Below are positions 29,330-38,923 of a stretch of DNA of 64,000 bases, piece after piece. Within the stretch, counting starts at the first letter, position 1; the number at the start of each line of letters is the position of its first letter. Position numbers and translations under genes: made by a program. The DNA comes from Cheilinus undulatus. Its lineage: Eukaryota > Chordata > Actinopteri > Labriformes > Labridae. The stretch lies in assembly GCF_018320785.1 (NCBI RefSeq), contig NC_054872.1, positions 40,846,551 to 40,910,550 of the forward strand, given 5' to 3'. The notes under the pieces are model-generated. The model ran no database searches. It saw only the letters and a program-made list of their open reading frames with translations, and was not told the DNA's origin.

Positions 29330-29960
29330 TACCCATTGTTGCTACAATTTTCATCTTTTTTGCTATTTTTCCCCCATTTTTGACAAATTTAATCCTTTAT
29401 TGCCATCTTCAAATGCTTTTCACCATTTCCATTTTCTGCCCATTTTGACCATTTCCCCCTTTTGTTAAACAAATTTGTGCAGCTTTTTACCCATTTTTGC
29501 TACTGTGTAACTGCTTTTCACCACTTTTTTCTATCAATTTTTTTATACATGTAATCTTTTGTTGCCATGTTTAATAGCTTTTCACTGTTGTCTGCCGATT
29601 TCAACCCTTTTTCCCTTTCTTAACCCATTTTTGCCACCTTTTACCCATTCTTGCTATTGTGTAACCACTTTTCACTGATTTTTTTCTGCCAATTTCTGCC
29701 CCTGAGACCTGTTGTTGCCATTTTAAACCCATTTTTGGCACTTTTTTGCTACTGTTTAACCACTTTTCAACACTTTTTCCTGACAATTTTTTCAACATTT
29801 TCCCCATTTTTAACTGCTTTTCACCATTTTCAACCCATTTTGACTCTTTTACACTTTTTTTTGCCTTTTTGTCACTATTCACCTGTTTTTGCTACTGTGT
29901 TACCACATTTTATTGACATTATTTTCCACTTTTAACCCAGTTTAACAGGTGTTTTTTGCC
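29330..29960 (+). repeat. Degenerate T-rich tandem repeat (CCATTTTTGCCACTTTTnACC)
   Basis: Short phrases such as CCATTTTTGCCAC, TTTTGCTACTGTGTAACC, CTTTTCACCACTTTTT and AACCCATTTTTG recur many times with drifting order and spacing. The frames it contains encode only Phe/His/Thr/Leu-rich (plus) or Lys/Gly/Trp-rich (minus) low-complexity text, so it is not a gene. The same repeat occurs in reverse complement at 36090-36640. Confidence 0.85.
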
Positions 29961-30531
29961 TCTTGTTGCAATTATTTAATAATTTTAACCCTTAAAGTTA
30001 TATCAGTTTCTTCTAGTTTATCCACTGGAATCCTGATGTTTGTGCACATCACGGCTTAGCTATGAGGTCTGGCATTTCCCTACAGTTTACTTTACAGTGG
30101 GCCATGATTTTCCTCACCCCCATGAGCCCCCCATTTGGCTGGGACCCAGAAAGCTCTCTCTCTTATCCCCCTCATATGGGCGGCCTTGGTTGTAGTTAGA
30201 CTAAACGGTCAGATTCTCTTGTGGTCAAAAAGCATGTTACTGTCAGTGGTTCTAACTGTAAACAGTCAGCATCAGGCCTGCTGTTTGATTTATTTTTAGA
30301 AAACCAACATAAACTATATTGGTATAGACAATAATGTCCTACCTTCTATCTCATTTTAAAATGTATTAATATAGCTTAAAATCTTGATATATTGACCAGC
30401 CCTAAGTATGATGGAGTAAGTAAAGTATTGCCTTATATTTAAAGAGCATTCCAATGATATCTCTACAATGCACTTGAGATTTTGGAGAGATGAACTTATC
30501 CAGTGGTTTGTTTTGTCTTGCTCCTGTTCAG
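29961..30531. other. Region 5' of the RING gene, with a transposon end at 30240-30407
   Basis: AGTGGTTCTAACTGTAAACA (about 30246) through GATATATTGACCAGCCCTAA (ending near 30407) matches the terminal section of the GGGCTGGGCAATAT family seen at 41930-42030 and 52785-52980. An acceptor (TTGCTCCTGTTCAG) ends at 30531, just before the RING coding exon, so at least one upstream non-coding exon is expected. Confidence 0.4.
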
Positions 30532-30560
30532 AAACCCAGATCTATCATCATCCCCCCATC

Positions 30561-31508
30561 ATGAGCGATGACTGGGACAGACACAGGCCTGATAGGAGTC
30601 GCAGCCAGAGCCATGCCCCCCGACAGACCCAGAATGTAAAACCCAAACCCAACCAGAGCTACAGAGAGGACCACCTGAGGAAGGAGAAGCCGAGGAGGTC
30701 CAGGAGCACCGACTCTGAGAGGGCAGAAAGAGGCCGGAGGAGAGAACGAGACCGTCATCATGGAGAGAGGAGACAGAGGGGAAGGAGTGAGGAGGCCCGG
30801 AGGAGAGACGGGAGAGAGGGAGAGAGTGACCGGAGGAGGGTGAAACCCCCTGAGGATGATGTGGAGGACACAGAGTGTGCTGTCTGCTTCTGCTCCTATG
30901 ATAACGTCTTCAAGACTCCAAAGCTGCTGGCGTGTGGGCACACCTTCTGCTTGGAGTGCTTGGCTCGTATTAATGTCACCTCCCCTGAGCTCAAGACCCT
31001 CTCCTGCCCTGTTTGTCGAGAGGTGACAGAGCTCCCCCACGGTCAGGACCTTCCCCGGCTGGGCAACAATGAGGAAATCATTGGGAAACTGCCACCAGAC
31101 ATGCAGAGAGCATTATCCATCAAATTCAAGCGCAGCAAAGGCAAACTCCTTTTGAAGAGCCCTCCTCCCAGCAGCCCAACCAGGACGAGCATCCTCCCCC
31201 TGCCCAAAAAGAGCCAGGATGGTCAGGTCACAGCAGGCGGGGACGTCAACCTGAACACCATGGAGCAGGGGATCGTCCCAGCCACAGAGGTGGACGTGGG
31301 CAGGCCTCCAAACAGAGTCCACGGACGTCTGCGCAGGTTGTTCCGCTCTGATCGGTGCTACTACGCTGTGGTGGCGTCCATCATCACCATCACTGTGGCG
31401 CTCATGCTGGTGGGGATCCTCGCCTTTGTCATCATACCCAACGTGATCATACATCGGAGGCCGCCGAACCAACTAGGGAACCCAAACGGGACTGCAATTG
31501 GACCCTGA
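30561..31508 (+). CDS. RING-finger membrane E3 ligase, RNF183/RNF223/RNF225-like
   Basis: A single coding exon encodes 315 aa. Residues 1-100 are disordered and rich in Arg, Ser, Glu and Asp (SRSQS, RSRSTDSER). A C3HC4 RING follows at 106-152 (C106, C109, C125, H127, C130, C133, C149, C152) with the signature YDNVFKTPK and CGHTFCLECLAR shared by the RNF182/183/186/223/225 group. A hydrophobic segment near 267-297 (YYAVVASIITITVALMLVG) then gives one C-terminal membrane anchor with a short polar tail. By family, the RING faces the cytosol and recruits ubiquitin-loaded E2 enzymes. MSDDWDR at 30561 is preferred over an upstream in-frame ATG at 30468, because an acceptor at 30530-30531 separates them. 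The exact orthologue is uncertain. The long basic N-terminus is unlike human RNF183. Confidence 0.92.
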   Translation: MSDDWDRHRPDRSRSQSHAPRQTQNVKPKPNQSYREDHLRKEKPRRSRSTDSERAERGRRRERDRHHGERRQRGRSEEARRRDGREGESDRRRVKPPEDDVEDTECAVCFCSYDNVFKTPKLLACGHTFCLECLARINVTSPELKTLSCPVCREVTELPHGQDLPRLGNNEEIIGKLPPDMQRALSIKFKRSKGKLLLKSPPPSSPTRTSILPLPKKSQDGQVTAGGDVNLNTMEQGIVPATEVDVGRPPNRVHGRLRRLFRSDRCYYAVVASIITITVALMLVGILAFVIIPNVIIHRRPPNQLGNPNGTAIGP

Positions 31509-32009
31509 CATGGGTGATCAGACTTCAGAGACTGGAGCAGAGGGAGGGAATGACAGACTGAAGCTGTTGTGGTTCTCAGAGATCCTTGATGAGAAATGAT
31601 GAAGGAAAAACAAAGCACTGAGACACACTGTAGGCGGTTTAAAGTGAAGAAATGAAGGAAAACAAGGGCAGCAACATTTTTTAAACAGAGGACACACAGG
31701 CTCATAGCTGCACATGAGGGAAAACAGGGCATCTGTGCATTATTTTTCTATAGTAAGTGATCACTGTGAAAGCCAAAAACACTATCTTAAAGAATCTAAT
31801 AATAAGCTGTATATTTTTAAATGCACTAAACTCTATGATATGAAGAGGCAAGTATTTAGGCAGATTTCCAAAACAAGATCAGGGTTTCTAGTTCTTCCAA
31901 ATTGTGTATAAAGACTAACTGACTGTACATAACCAGAGATGATTTATATATTTGTAAAAAGTTTCTCTTTCCCTTCCTGTGAATGGATTTTAATCCTCTT
32001 CCTTTATCA

Positions 32010-32015
32010 AATAAA
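32010..32015 (+). terminator. Polyadenylation signal of the RING gene
   Basis: AATAAA lies 500 bp after the stop codon, followed by a T-rich stretch (GCACTTTTTGATAT). Confidence 0.65.
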
Positions 32016-32439
32016 GCACTTTTTGATATAAGAAGCTAAACATTTGATGCCAACACCTTTTCTACAAGTCAATCTGGATTTGTCTCCCCTCTTCAAGCGC
32101 AAGAAAGCAGTTTTCATGTGAAGTGATATCGAATTACACGTCTCATATATTGTGTTGACCCAGCATGAGTTCCATATAAACAATTAAATCAGAGTGATAA
32201 ATACATCACAGGAGAGGAGGGCATTTGAAGCAAGCAAGAAAGGTTGGTTTCAGTTTGCTGGCAGTCTTACTATTAGGCAAAGGACGGCAACTGCCAGGAG
32301 TCCTAAATTACTTTGAATAAATGGATGAAAGGCTATCAAAATTACTTTGAATGACTAGGACATGTATTTTAAATGTTGATAAGGGACTACACTAACCTTG
32401 CAAAGCAGATGGATACGCCCATTTCCTTGTTTCTCACTG

Positions 32440-32880
32440 GTGAATCCGTCTTGCAAAGCTCCCATCTGAACCGTTTGGGCCTGGTTAGAAAGTCACAGTA
32501 CCAATCAGCGATGAGGGGCAGTACCTTCAGGTGCGGAAGAGTCGTTACTTAAACAAGCAGCAGCAAGAGGCAGGTGCTGTTATGGCGGAAGAGCTTAGCG
32601 TGGATGCTGCTAAAGCGCCAGTTTTATCAGAACTTGACATTTTTTCGTTAAAAGAAGAACAAGGAACAGCAGTGAGTTGTTTTCTTTTCAAAAATGACAA
32701 AAGTCGAGTACTTACATGTCTACAGTCGCCATGTTTCGGGTAGCTGCGCACACGCAGCTCAATAGCGGCTATGTCACTGTTCTGTTGCTCTGATTGGCCC
32801 ATAGTGATGTAACAGACAAAAGGTTCATCCTATCACACTCCGGATGGATGTGTGAAACACATCCATCTGGCATGTCAGGT
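32440..32880 (+). pseudogene. Possible fragment of a RecQ-like helicase repeat
   Basis: A frame from 32582 reads MAEELSVDAAKAPVLSEL then DIFSLKEEQGTAV. The SLKEEQ..AV phrase resembles the start of RecQ-like helicases (SLKEFQ..AV) that exist in many copies in fish genomes, just before the Walker A motif. No Walker A follows; the frame ends within 35 codons. The surrounding CpGs and the sharp 32440-32880 block suggest a copied fragment. This is recognition by eye only. Confidence 0.3.
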
Positions 32881-33404
32881 TAGGACTATTTCTGAGTGAA
32901 ATACATTTTGATTATCCAAAAAAGACCCTGGGGATGACCCCTGACCCCAACAACAAGGTTCAAGCCCCTCGAAAAGACCCAAAATGTCTTCATATCAAGC
33001 AAAGTACAGTTAAGTAGCTCTCTATAGACATATTGAAATGATGGAGTACTATGTGGAAAATTGCATTAAATACTGTATTATTGTATTATATTGTACAATG
33101 GTAAACATTTTTTTAATTTATAAATTTCACCTGGCCTGCAGCCATGTTGAAATATAATGATATGATAAGTTTGTAACCTGAAAACAGATGCTTCATAATT
33201 TTTTGTGCACTTGTGAGGAAAGGCCTCACATTGGTCTGCTTTGGGCCCCCAAATGATCTAAACTGCCCCTGATGAGCACACTGAGCTCACTTTACTCTGA
33301 TTTAGGTAACTGCTGACCGGTCATTACCACAATACACACTAGGAGAGAAAACACTCCTTATCAAACTCATCCAAGGTTTCTTGCCATACATTTGTATAAC
33401 CTCT

Positions 33405-33545
33405 CTTAGGCAAGGGCTGACTATGGATCAGTGGGTAAAGCTGGTTGGTGGTGGATTTGATCCCCAGCTCCTGCAGTTACATGTTGGACACTAAACTCTG
33501 ATTTGCTCCCAAATCCATTCTTAAGGAGGGATTGATAATAATTAA
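33405..33545 (+). mobile_element. tRNA-like SINE fragment
   Basis: ATGGATCAGTGGGTAAAGC (about 33423-33441) resembles a tRNA box A and GGATTTGATCCCCAGCTC (about 33454-33471) a box B. A C-rich middle (GCTCCCAAATCC) follows. No functional tRNA cloverleaf can be made. The 3' tail motif is not seen. Confidence 0.4.
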
Positions 33546-35900
33546 GACTGTCAGTATAAATGCATGACTTTTTTTTTTTTTTTTTAAATCACACTAATTT
33601 TACAGTCTCTTTCAGCACACTTTGGTTAAACCACTGCAGCAGTGATGTAAAATAAGTCCACCACTGCTCCTTAATGTCTCATTTCAGTTTAAAACCTGTC
33701 AGACAGCTCAGTGGACAAGTCAACAATCATCTGAACCTTGTGTTATTGAACGTTTACCTTCCTACTGTTCCCTTATTATGTTTTTTTTTAAATCCATAAC
33801 AAGTTCCCTTTTCTGTGGGTAAATTCATGCTCTATCTGCCCGAAGTTCCTTATTTTCCTTCAGAATAAAAGCAGGATGTACTGAAATAGAAAGTCATTTG
33901 CCCTCAAAGATGGTACAAATATCCAAAATGATAAAAGTTTTACATGCAAAGCAGAGGGATTTCAAACTTCAAAAAAGACATTAATCTCTATTAGCTATAG
34001 AATTGTTGAGATTAATTGAAATAGAACATTTCTAACAGACTTAAAAATAAATGATAATAGCATATTTATAATGTGTGGTGGATGGAGATCGAGCCAAACA
34101 TGCAGAATTCAAAGCCACACTGCACACAGCATCAAGCTGAGTAATGCTGCCTTTTGAATCCAGTCTGAACTTGTGTTTTTCCCCTTTTTGCATTTTTTTT
34201 TTTTTTACATTCAACAGACATACCCTGAACATAAAAAAGCCAGTAATTAAAAAAACTGGGATAAGGAAAGGAAAACATGGCAATAAAGATAATTCTGGCA
34301 GCCAAAGCAGAGTAAATACAAACAGAGCTAAGGCTCTGCTGGGTTTATAGATGTCAAATGTCCATACAAGGCTTCCATACTGTAAAAAAAGATATCCTCC
34401 TTTAGGTTATGAGGTCACTGTTCCAGTTGTAATGTTTCAGTCAGAATTTATTTAAACTGGCTGAATGTTGGCTGTCTTTTCTGATCCTATTCAGAGCACT
34501 TTGGATCTTGTCTTATACACAGAGGCAGTTTTATTTATTTGGAGGCCCTACAGGCATCATTACTCAAGGTCTCCACATCAAAATATTTTAGTGCATCACT
34601 TATCCAGGTGTTACTAATGAGAAATGTGCTCATTATAGGTGCAACATCAGTTCATTTTGTATTGTTGACCATTCTGCCACACAGACATCTAGCAGATTGT
34701 CAAACCTAGAATTTGCTTAAATGAAAACTGGGCTTTTTGAGGTGCTTAGACCCTACTGTGGGGGCCGGGGGTCCTCCTTATGGACTTTTGTGGATGATCA
34801 AGTTCTATATTGATGCTATTTTATTCACTCATTCAGTATATATGTCTTAGAAATTTAAAGTAGAGGTATATTCCTCATATTGGACGCATACCCTTAATGA
34901 CTTTATCTTTAGGTCCCTTTGTGCACATGGACGTAGACAATTGTCAATCTTTGCCTAACAGGAAAACCACCCTTGTATACAACTGAACAGTAAAATTTAT
35001 AGTTATTGTGAATCTTTGCCATAGAAAACATAAAAAGACTGTTTCAGCAGTGCTTACTTCATACGACAACACACCGCAGGCATTAAAAATAAAGAAATAA
35101 TCCGCCTTCATACTGATGGACTTGTGTGGTTTTGTAGCTCATTTCATAAACAGCTAAAAAATCCCCACAAGAGCTGAAAAAACAAATAGGATGTTGAAAT
35201 CCAACAATACCTGGCTTGTTTATAACTTCCTCCTGTTTTTACTACTTTGGGGACTTCCTGCTCGCTGTCCTCTGCTGAGTCACAACAGCTTTGTGTCCTT
35301 TCACAAACCTGCATGTCTACTCCAGACACCTGATACCCTCTAGTGGTGTAAACAGACCAGTTAAAGGGGGACCTGTATGTACATGGTGTCTCCTTTGGTT
35401 TACCGCTCAGCTCCTCATGCAGACAAACCTGTTTGACAGCATGAATGTCTTCACCTTCATGCTGTCTGTTTTCCTCCTCATGCAGATAAAAGTTCAGCTC
35501 TGAGGTCTGGCAGTGAGACCATGCAGGTATCTGATTGTTCCTGGTTCAGTGACTTAAGAGGGAACAAACTGAAGGTTTAAGTCCTGTACTCTGGTCTTCA
35601 CTGACACGACTCTCCCAGGATTGTTTTCCACTGAGCTCACTCTTTACAATGTCTCTTCTTGTTCAGAGCTGCACTCTTCAAACATATGACCCGCCCCCAA
35701 GGATAGGGGACGTTTTTCTGATGATGATCAGTAAAAAAATAACCGTATACAATTTAATATGTATAGAAAAGTAATGTGCTTATATCTGACCTCTAACTTT
35801 AGTCTGTTTAAGTGGCAAGCTTAAACTTATGCACACTGTATGCCTCTGTACTGGTCAAAGCCAAGACGGGAAGCTTTATGTTTATGGGGTTTACATCCAT
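33546..35900. other. Intergenic, no gene; short perfect hairpin at 35435-35466
   Basis: No domain-bearing frame is visible. A T run of about 18 bases lies near 33569-33586. GACAGCATGAA (35435-35445) and TTCATGCTGTC (35456-35466) form a perfect 11-bp inverted repeat with a 10-base loop. CTCCTCATGCAGA occurs on both sides of it (about 35411 and 35477), so the hairpin sits inside a short duplicated context. Confidence 0.45.
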
Positions 35901-35904
35901 CTGT

Positions 35905-36045
35905 CCATCTATCTAGACCATTCTTGTGAACTTTATATCTTAAAATTGTTTTGAGAGAGCTTTTTGAAACTTTGCATAAATGTCCTCAAGGATTCAAGGA
36001 TGATGTGATTAGATTTTGGAGGTCAAAGGTCAGTGTCATGTAGTC
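35905..36045 (+). repeat. Dispersed fish repeat (CTTGTGAACTTTATATCTTAAAA ... GGTCAAAGGTCA)
   Basis: The order GACCATTCTTGTGAAC, GAGAGCTTTTTGAAACTTTG, TCAAGGATGATGTGATTAGA, TTTTGGAGGTCAAAGGTCAG is a well-known fish repeat. It is the uninterrupted counterpart of 28805-28990. The parent family is not identified here. Confidence 0.6.
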
Positions 36046-36089
36046 CATTTTCTTGAGTTCAACTTCTTAATTCATTTTTATATTTTGCG

Positions 36090-36640
36090 ACTATTTTTAT
36101 CAGGTGCAAAATTGGTTTAAAGTGGCAAAAAAAATGTGCAGAAAAGGTGGTGCAAAGGAACTGTAAAAGTTGCAGAAATGGGATAAAGTAGCTAAAAAAA
36201 TGTGTTTAAAGTCTCAGAAATGGGTCAAAAAAAGTGGTGCAAAATGAATAAAAAGTGGCAAAATGGGGCATAACAAAAGTTGAAATGTGGTTAAAATGGG
36301 CAAATATAGGCAAAAGAGTGGTAAAAGTGATCAACGTGGCAAAAATGGGCACAGCAAGTAGTGAAAAAATAGGCAAAAATGGATAAAGAGAGTGGTGAAA
36401 AGGGGATGATAGTTTTAAAATGGGTAAACAAAGGCAACTTTAGCTGGAGCGTGGCAAAATGGGAAGAAAAAGTGGCAAAAATTTGTTTTAAGTGGCAGAA
36501 ATGGCTGGAAAAGGTGGTGAAATAGGATTGAAATGTTGCACAAATTGATAAAAACTGGGCAAAAAAAATGCAAAATTGATTAAAATTGGCAAATAATAGT
36601 GGCAAAAATGGGCAGGAAATAAAGTTGTGTAAAGTGTTTA
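36090..36640 (-). repeat. Degenerate A-rich tandem repeat, reverse complement of 29330-29960
   Basis: AAAAATGGGCAAAAAG, AAGTGGTGAAAA, GTGGCAAAAATGGGCA and similar phrases recur. Read on the minus strand they become CCATTTTTGCCAC-type phrases of the T-rich block at 29330-29960. The 155-codon minus-strand frame here (Phe/His/Ser/Leu-rich) is a repeat by-product. Confidence 0.85.
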
Positions 36641-36831
36641 GAAGTGGCACGAATAATTTCAACATCAGAGCCACACAACAGTTAGACACACTTTTCAGGT
36701 CTAAAGTGAGGAAACTGTCAGCCAGGATGCTTGCACCAATGCTACTAATCCAACACACATGTTATGTAATATCAATATATCACAGCTTCCAATAAGTGGC
36801 GTCTTTAGTTCACTGCTAGCTACAGAGTGAA

Positions 36832-37425
36832 ATGTGCAAGTTTTTTGCAAAAGCATCCCAAAAATGTTTTAGCTTACACAATAACTTGATTTTTTTGGTG
36901 AAACTGAATAAAACAGCAGCTGAATCTTTCTGTACATTAACTGAGATGTACGGGGAACACAGCATGTCATGTGCACGTGTGTTTGAGTGGCACAAAGATT
37001 TATTGAAGGCAGAGAGGATGTCCAAGGCCATGAATTCACATCAAAAACTGCTAAAAACATTCAACATTGAGCGAATCGTTCAAAATGATGGATGACTCAG
37101 TATAAGAATGATAGCAGAAATGGTCTCCATTGATAAAGGGACAGTTCAGCGAATTTTGCATGAAAATTTGAACATGACAAAAATATGTTCCAAAGTTGTC
37201 CAAAACTTCTGACCCCTGATCAGAAAGAAAAACAAACACATTTATGGAGACATTTTAGAACAAACTGAAAGAACCCCAAATTTTCCAGAAGTGAGTAATG
37301 TGCATGCGATGAAACTTGGATCTTCCAATAAGATCCTGAGACCAAACGGTAGACAGCGCGTTGGAAACACCATCCTCAGCTGCAACATTTTTGGAAATCT
37401 GGGTCATGATTTGGTGGTGATCCTA
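36832..37425 (+). mobile_element. Mariner-type transposon remnant
   Basis: Translation gives KLNKTAAESFCTLTEMYGEH, then SCARVFEWHKDLLKAER, then RMIAEMVSIDKGTVQRILHE and ENLNMTKICSKVV. This is the order of the N-terminal helix-turn-helix region of mariner transposases (SETMAR/Mos1 type). LRPNGRQRVGNT and NIFGNLGHDLVVIL continue further into the catalytic half. In-frame stops, a lost central Asp region and a missing 3' part show an inactive copy. Confidence 0.8.
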
Positions 37426-37939
37426 AGGTGAGACCAGCTGAGAACCTCTGCACTAGAGTGGACATTATGCAATCTTCCAATGAAAAAATACCTTTTTGAT
37501 AAATAAACAAAAATAAAACAAAATTACTAGTTTTTTTCTCTCCTTTTCCAAAACTAATTTTTAGTTTGTGACATGCTGGGGGGAAGAGGATCAGTATTGA
37601 GCTCTTGTGTTTGGAAAGTTTCCTGTCTGCACAAGAGAAATGCCTTTCTTTTGCCCAGAGGCTGACAGCTAACATCCTCTGAGGTGATTGATGTGAAACC
37701 ACAGCTTTCACATAGCTGTCCAATCATAACCAGTGTGTGTAAAAGGGTTCAGCTTTTTCCCCCTGAAATCTTGTCAAAGGTCAGGTATCCAAAGTACACT
37801 TACATGTACTAAGATGTGTTTTTGGTTGATGAAATACAATGCAGGCTTTAGAAATGATACAATAACAAACAAAGTGGATTCATTCCATTTTATTTGCATA
37901 TTTGTCACACTTCATTTTTAAGATCATAATCCAACAACT

Positions 37940-38650
37940 TTTAACATACTATTATTTTATACAGGAGAAAAGCCACACACCTCCAAGCCTAATTAACTGT
38001 GATTAACAATGTTTTTTGTAAAGCTGAACTCAAATCCACAAGCCACATCCAGGCCTGATTACTGTCAGACCTGATCAATCAAGAGATCTCCTAAATAGAA
38101 CCTGTCTGACAAAATCAGAAGTTGTTGACATCTATCAGTCTGGAAAGGGTCACAAAGCCATTTCTAAGGCGTTGGGACTCAGCAAACTGCAGTGAGAGCC
38201 ATTATCCACAAATGGAGAAAACCTCGAACAGTGGCGAACCTTCTTAGGAGCCTATTCTATTCTATTCTATTCTATTCTATTCACCAAGAGAAGAAGAGAT
38301 GCTGTGGCATGACCTTATGCTTGATAACTCTCCAGTATGGCTGAATTAAATATTTCTGCAAAGAAGACTGGACCAAAATTCCTCCACAGAGATATGAAAG
38401 ACTTGTTGGCAGTATCACAGGTGCTTACTTGCACCGCCAAGGGTGGCACCACCAGTTATTAGGCGTAGGGGGCAATTACTTTTTCACGTGTGGCATTGGT
38501 AGCTTTTCCCTTGATTAAATGAAATGATTTAAAAATGGCTTTTTATTTATACTCAGGTTATCTTAGTCTAATATGAAAAATTGTTTGCTGATCTGGAACA
38601 TTTAAGTGTGACAAATAGGCAAAAACTAAGTAACCAGGGAAAGGGTTTTA
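37940..38650 (+). mobile_element. Tc1-like transposon remnant with internal deletion and (ATTCT)n expansion
   Basis: The 5' part reads RDLLNRTCLTKSEVVDIYQSG-like text (about 38085-38145), then GHKAISKALGLSKLQ. The 3' part has the Tc1 3'-UTR text TTAGGCGTAGGGGGCAATTACTTTTTCAC (about 38459-38487). The catalytic core between them is mostly absent. An ATTCT pentanucleotide run of about six units lies at 38253-38282, at the deletion joint. Confidence 0.72.
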
Positions 38651-38923
38651 TGCATAAAAACCTCTTTTTGGGGTGATACTACTTCTTTAGCCCCCCTGAA
38701 TGGAGGACTTTAACTTTTTCCCCCACTGCCCAAAGACACACCCTCCGGAGCCCCCTTCCTGGACTACCGAGGCAAATATGGTCAGATGGACTGAGGCAGA
38801 TGAGAGCCCCCCTCTTCTAATCCCCCTCTTACACAGATTAACCTTTATGCGTTATGTGGCTGCTTAGACAGAAGAGGGACATTAGAAAAACCTGAAAGGA
38901 GGAAAAACAGGGACGCTGATCTG

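Noticed and set aside
29601-29935. Open frames of 93-94 codons on both strands
   Set aside because: By-products of the T-rich degenerate repeat; long frames on both strands at once argue against coding.
36291-36758. 155-codon minus-strand open frame
   Set aside because: It is built from the degenerate CCATTTTTGCCAC repeat and gives Phe/His/Ser/Leu-rich low-complexity text with no domain.
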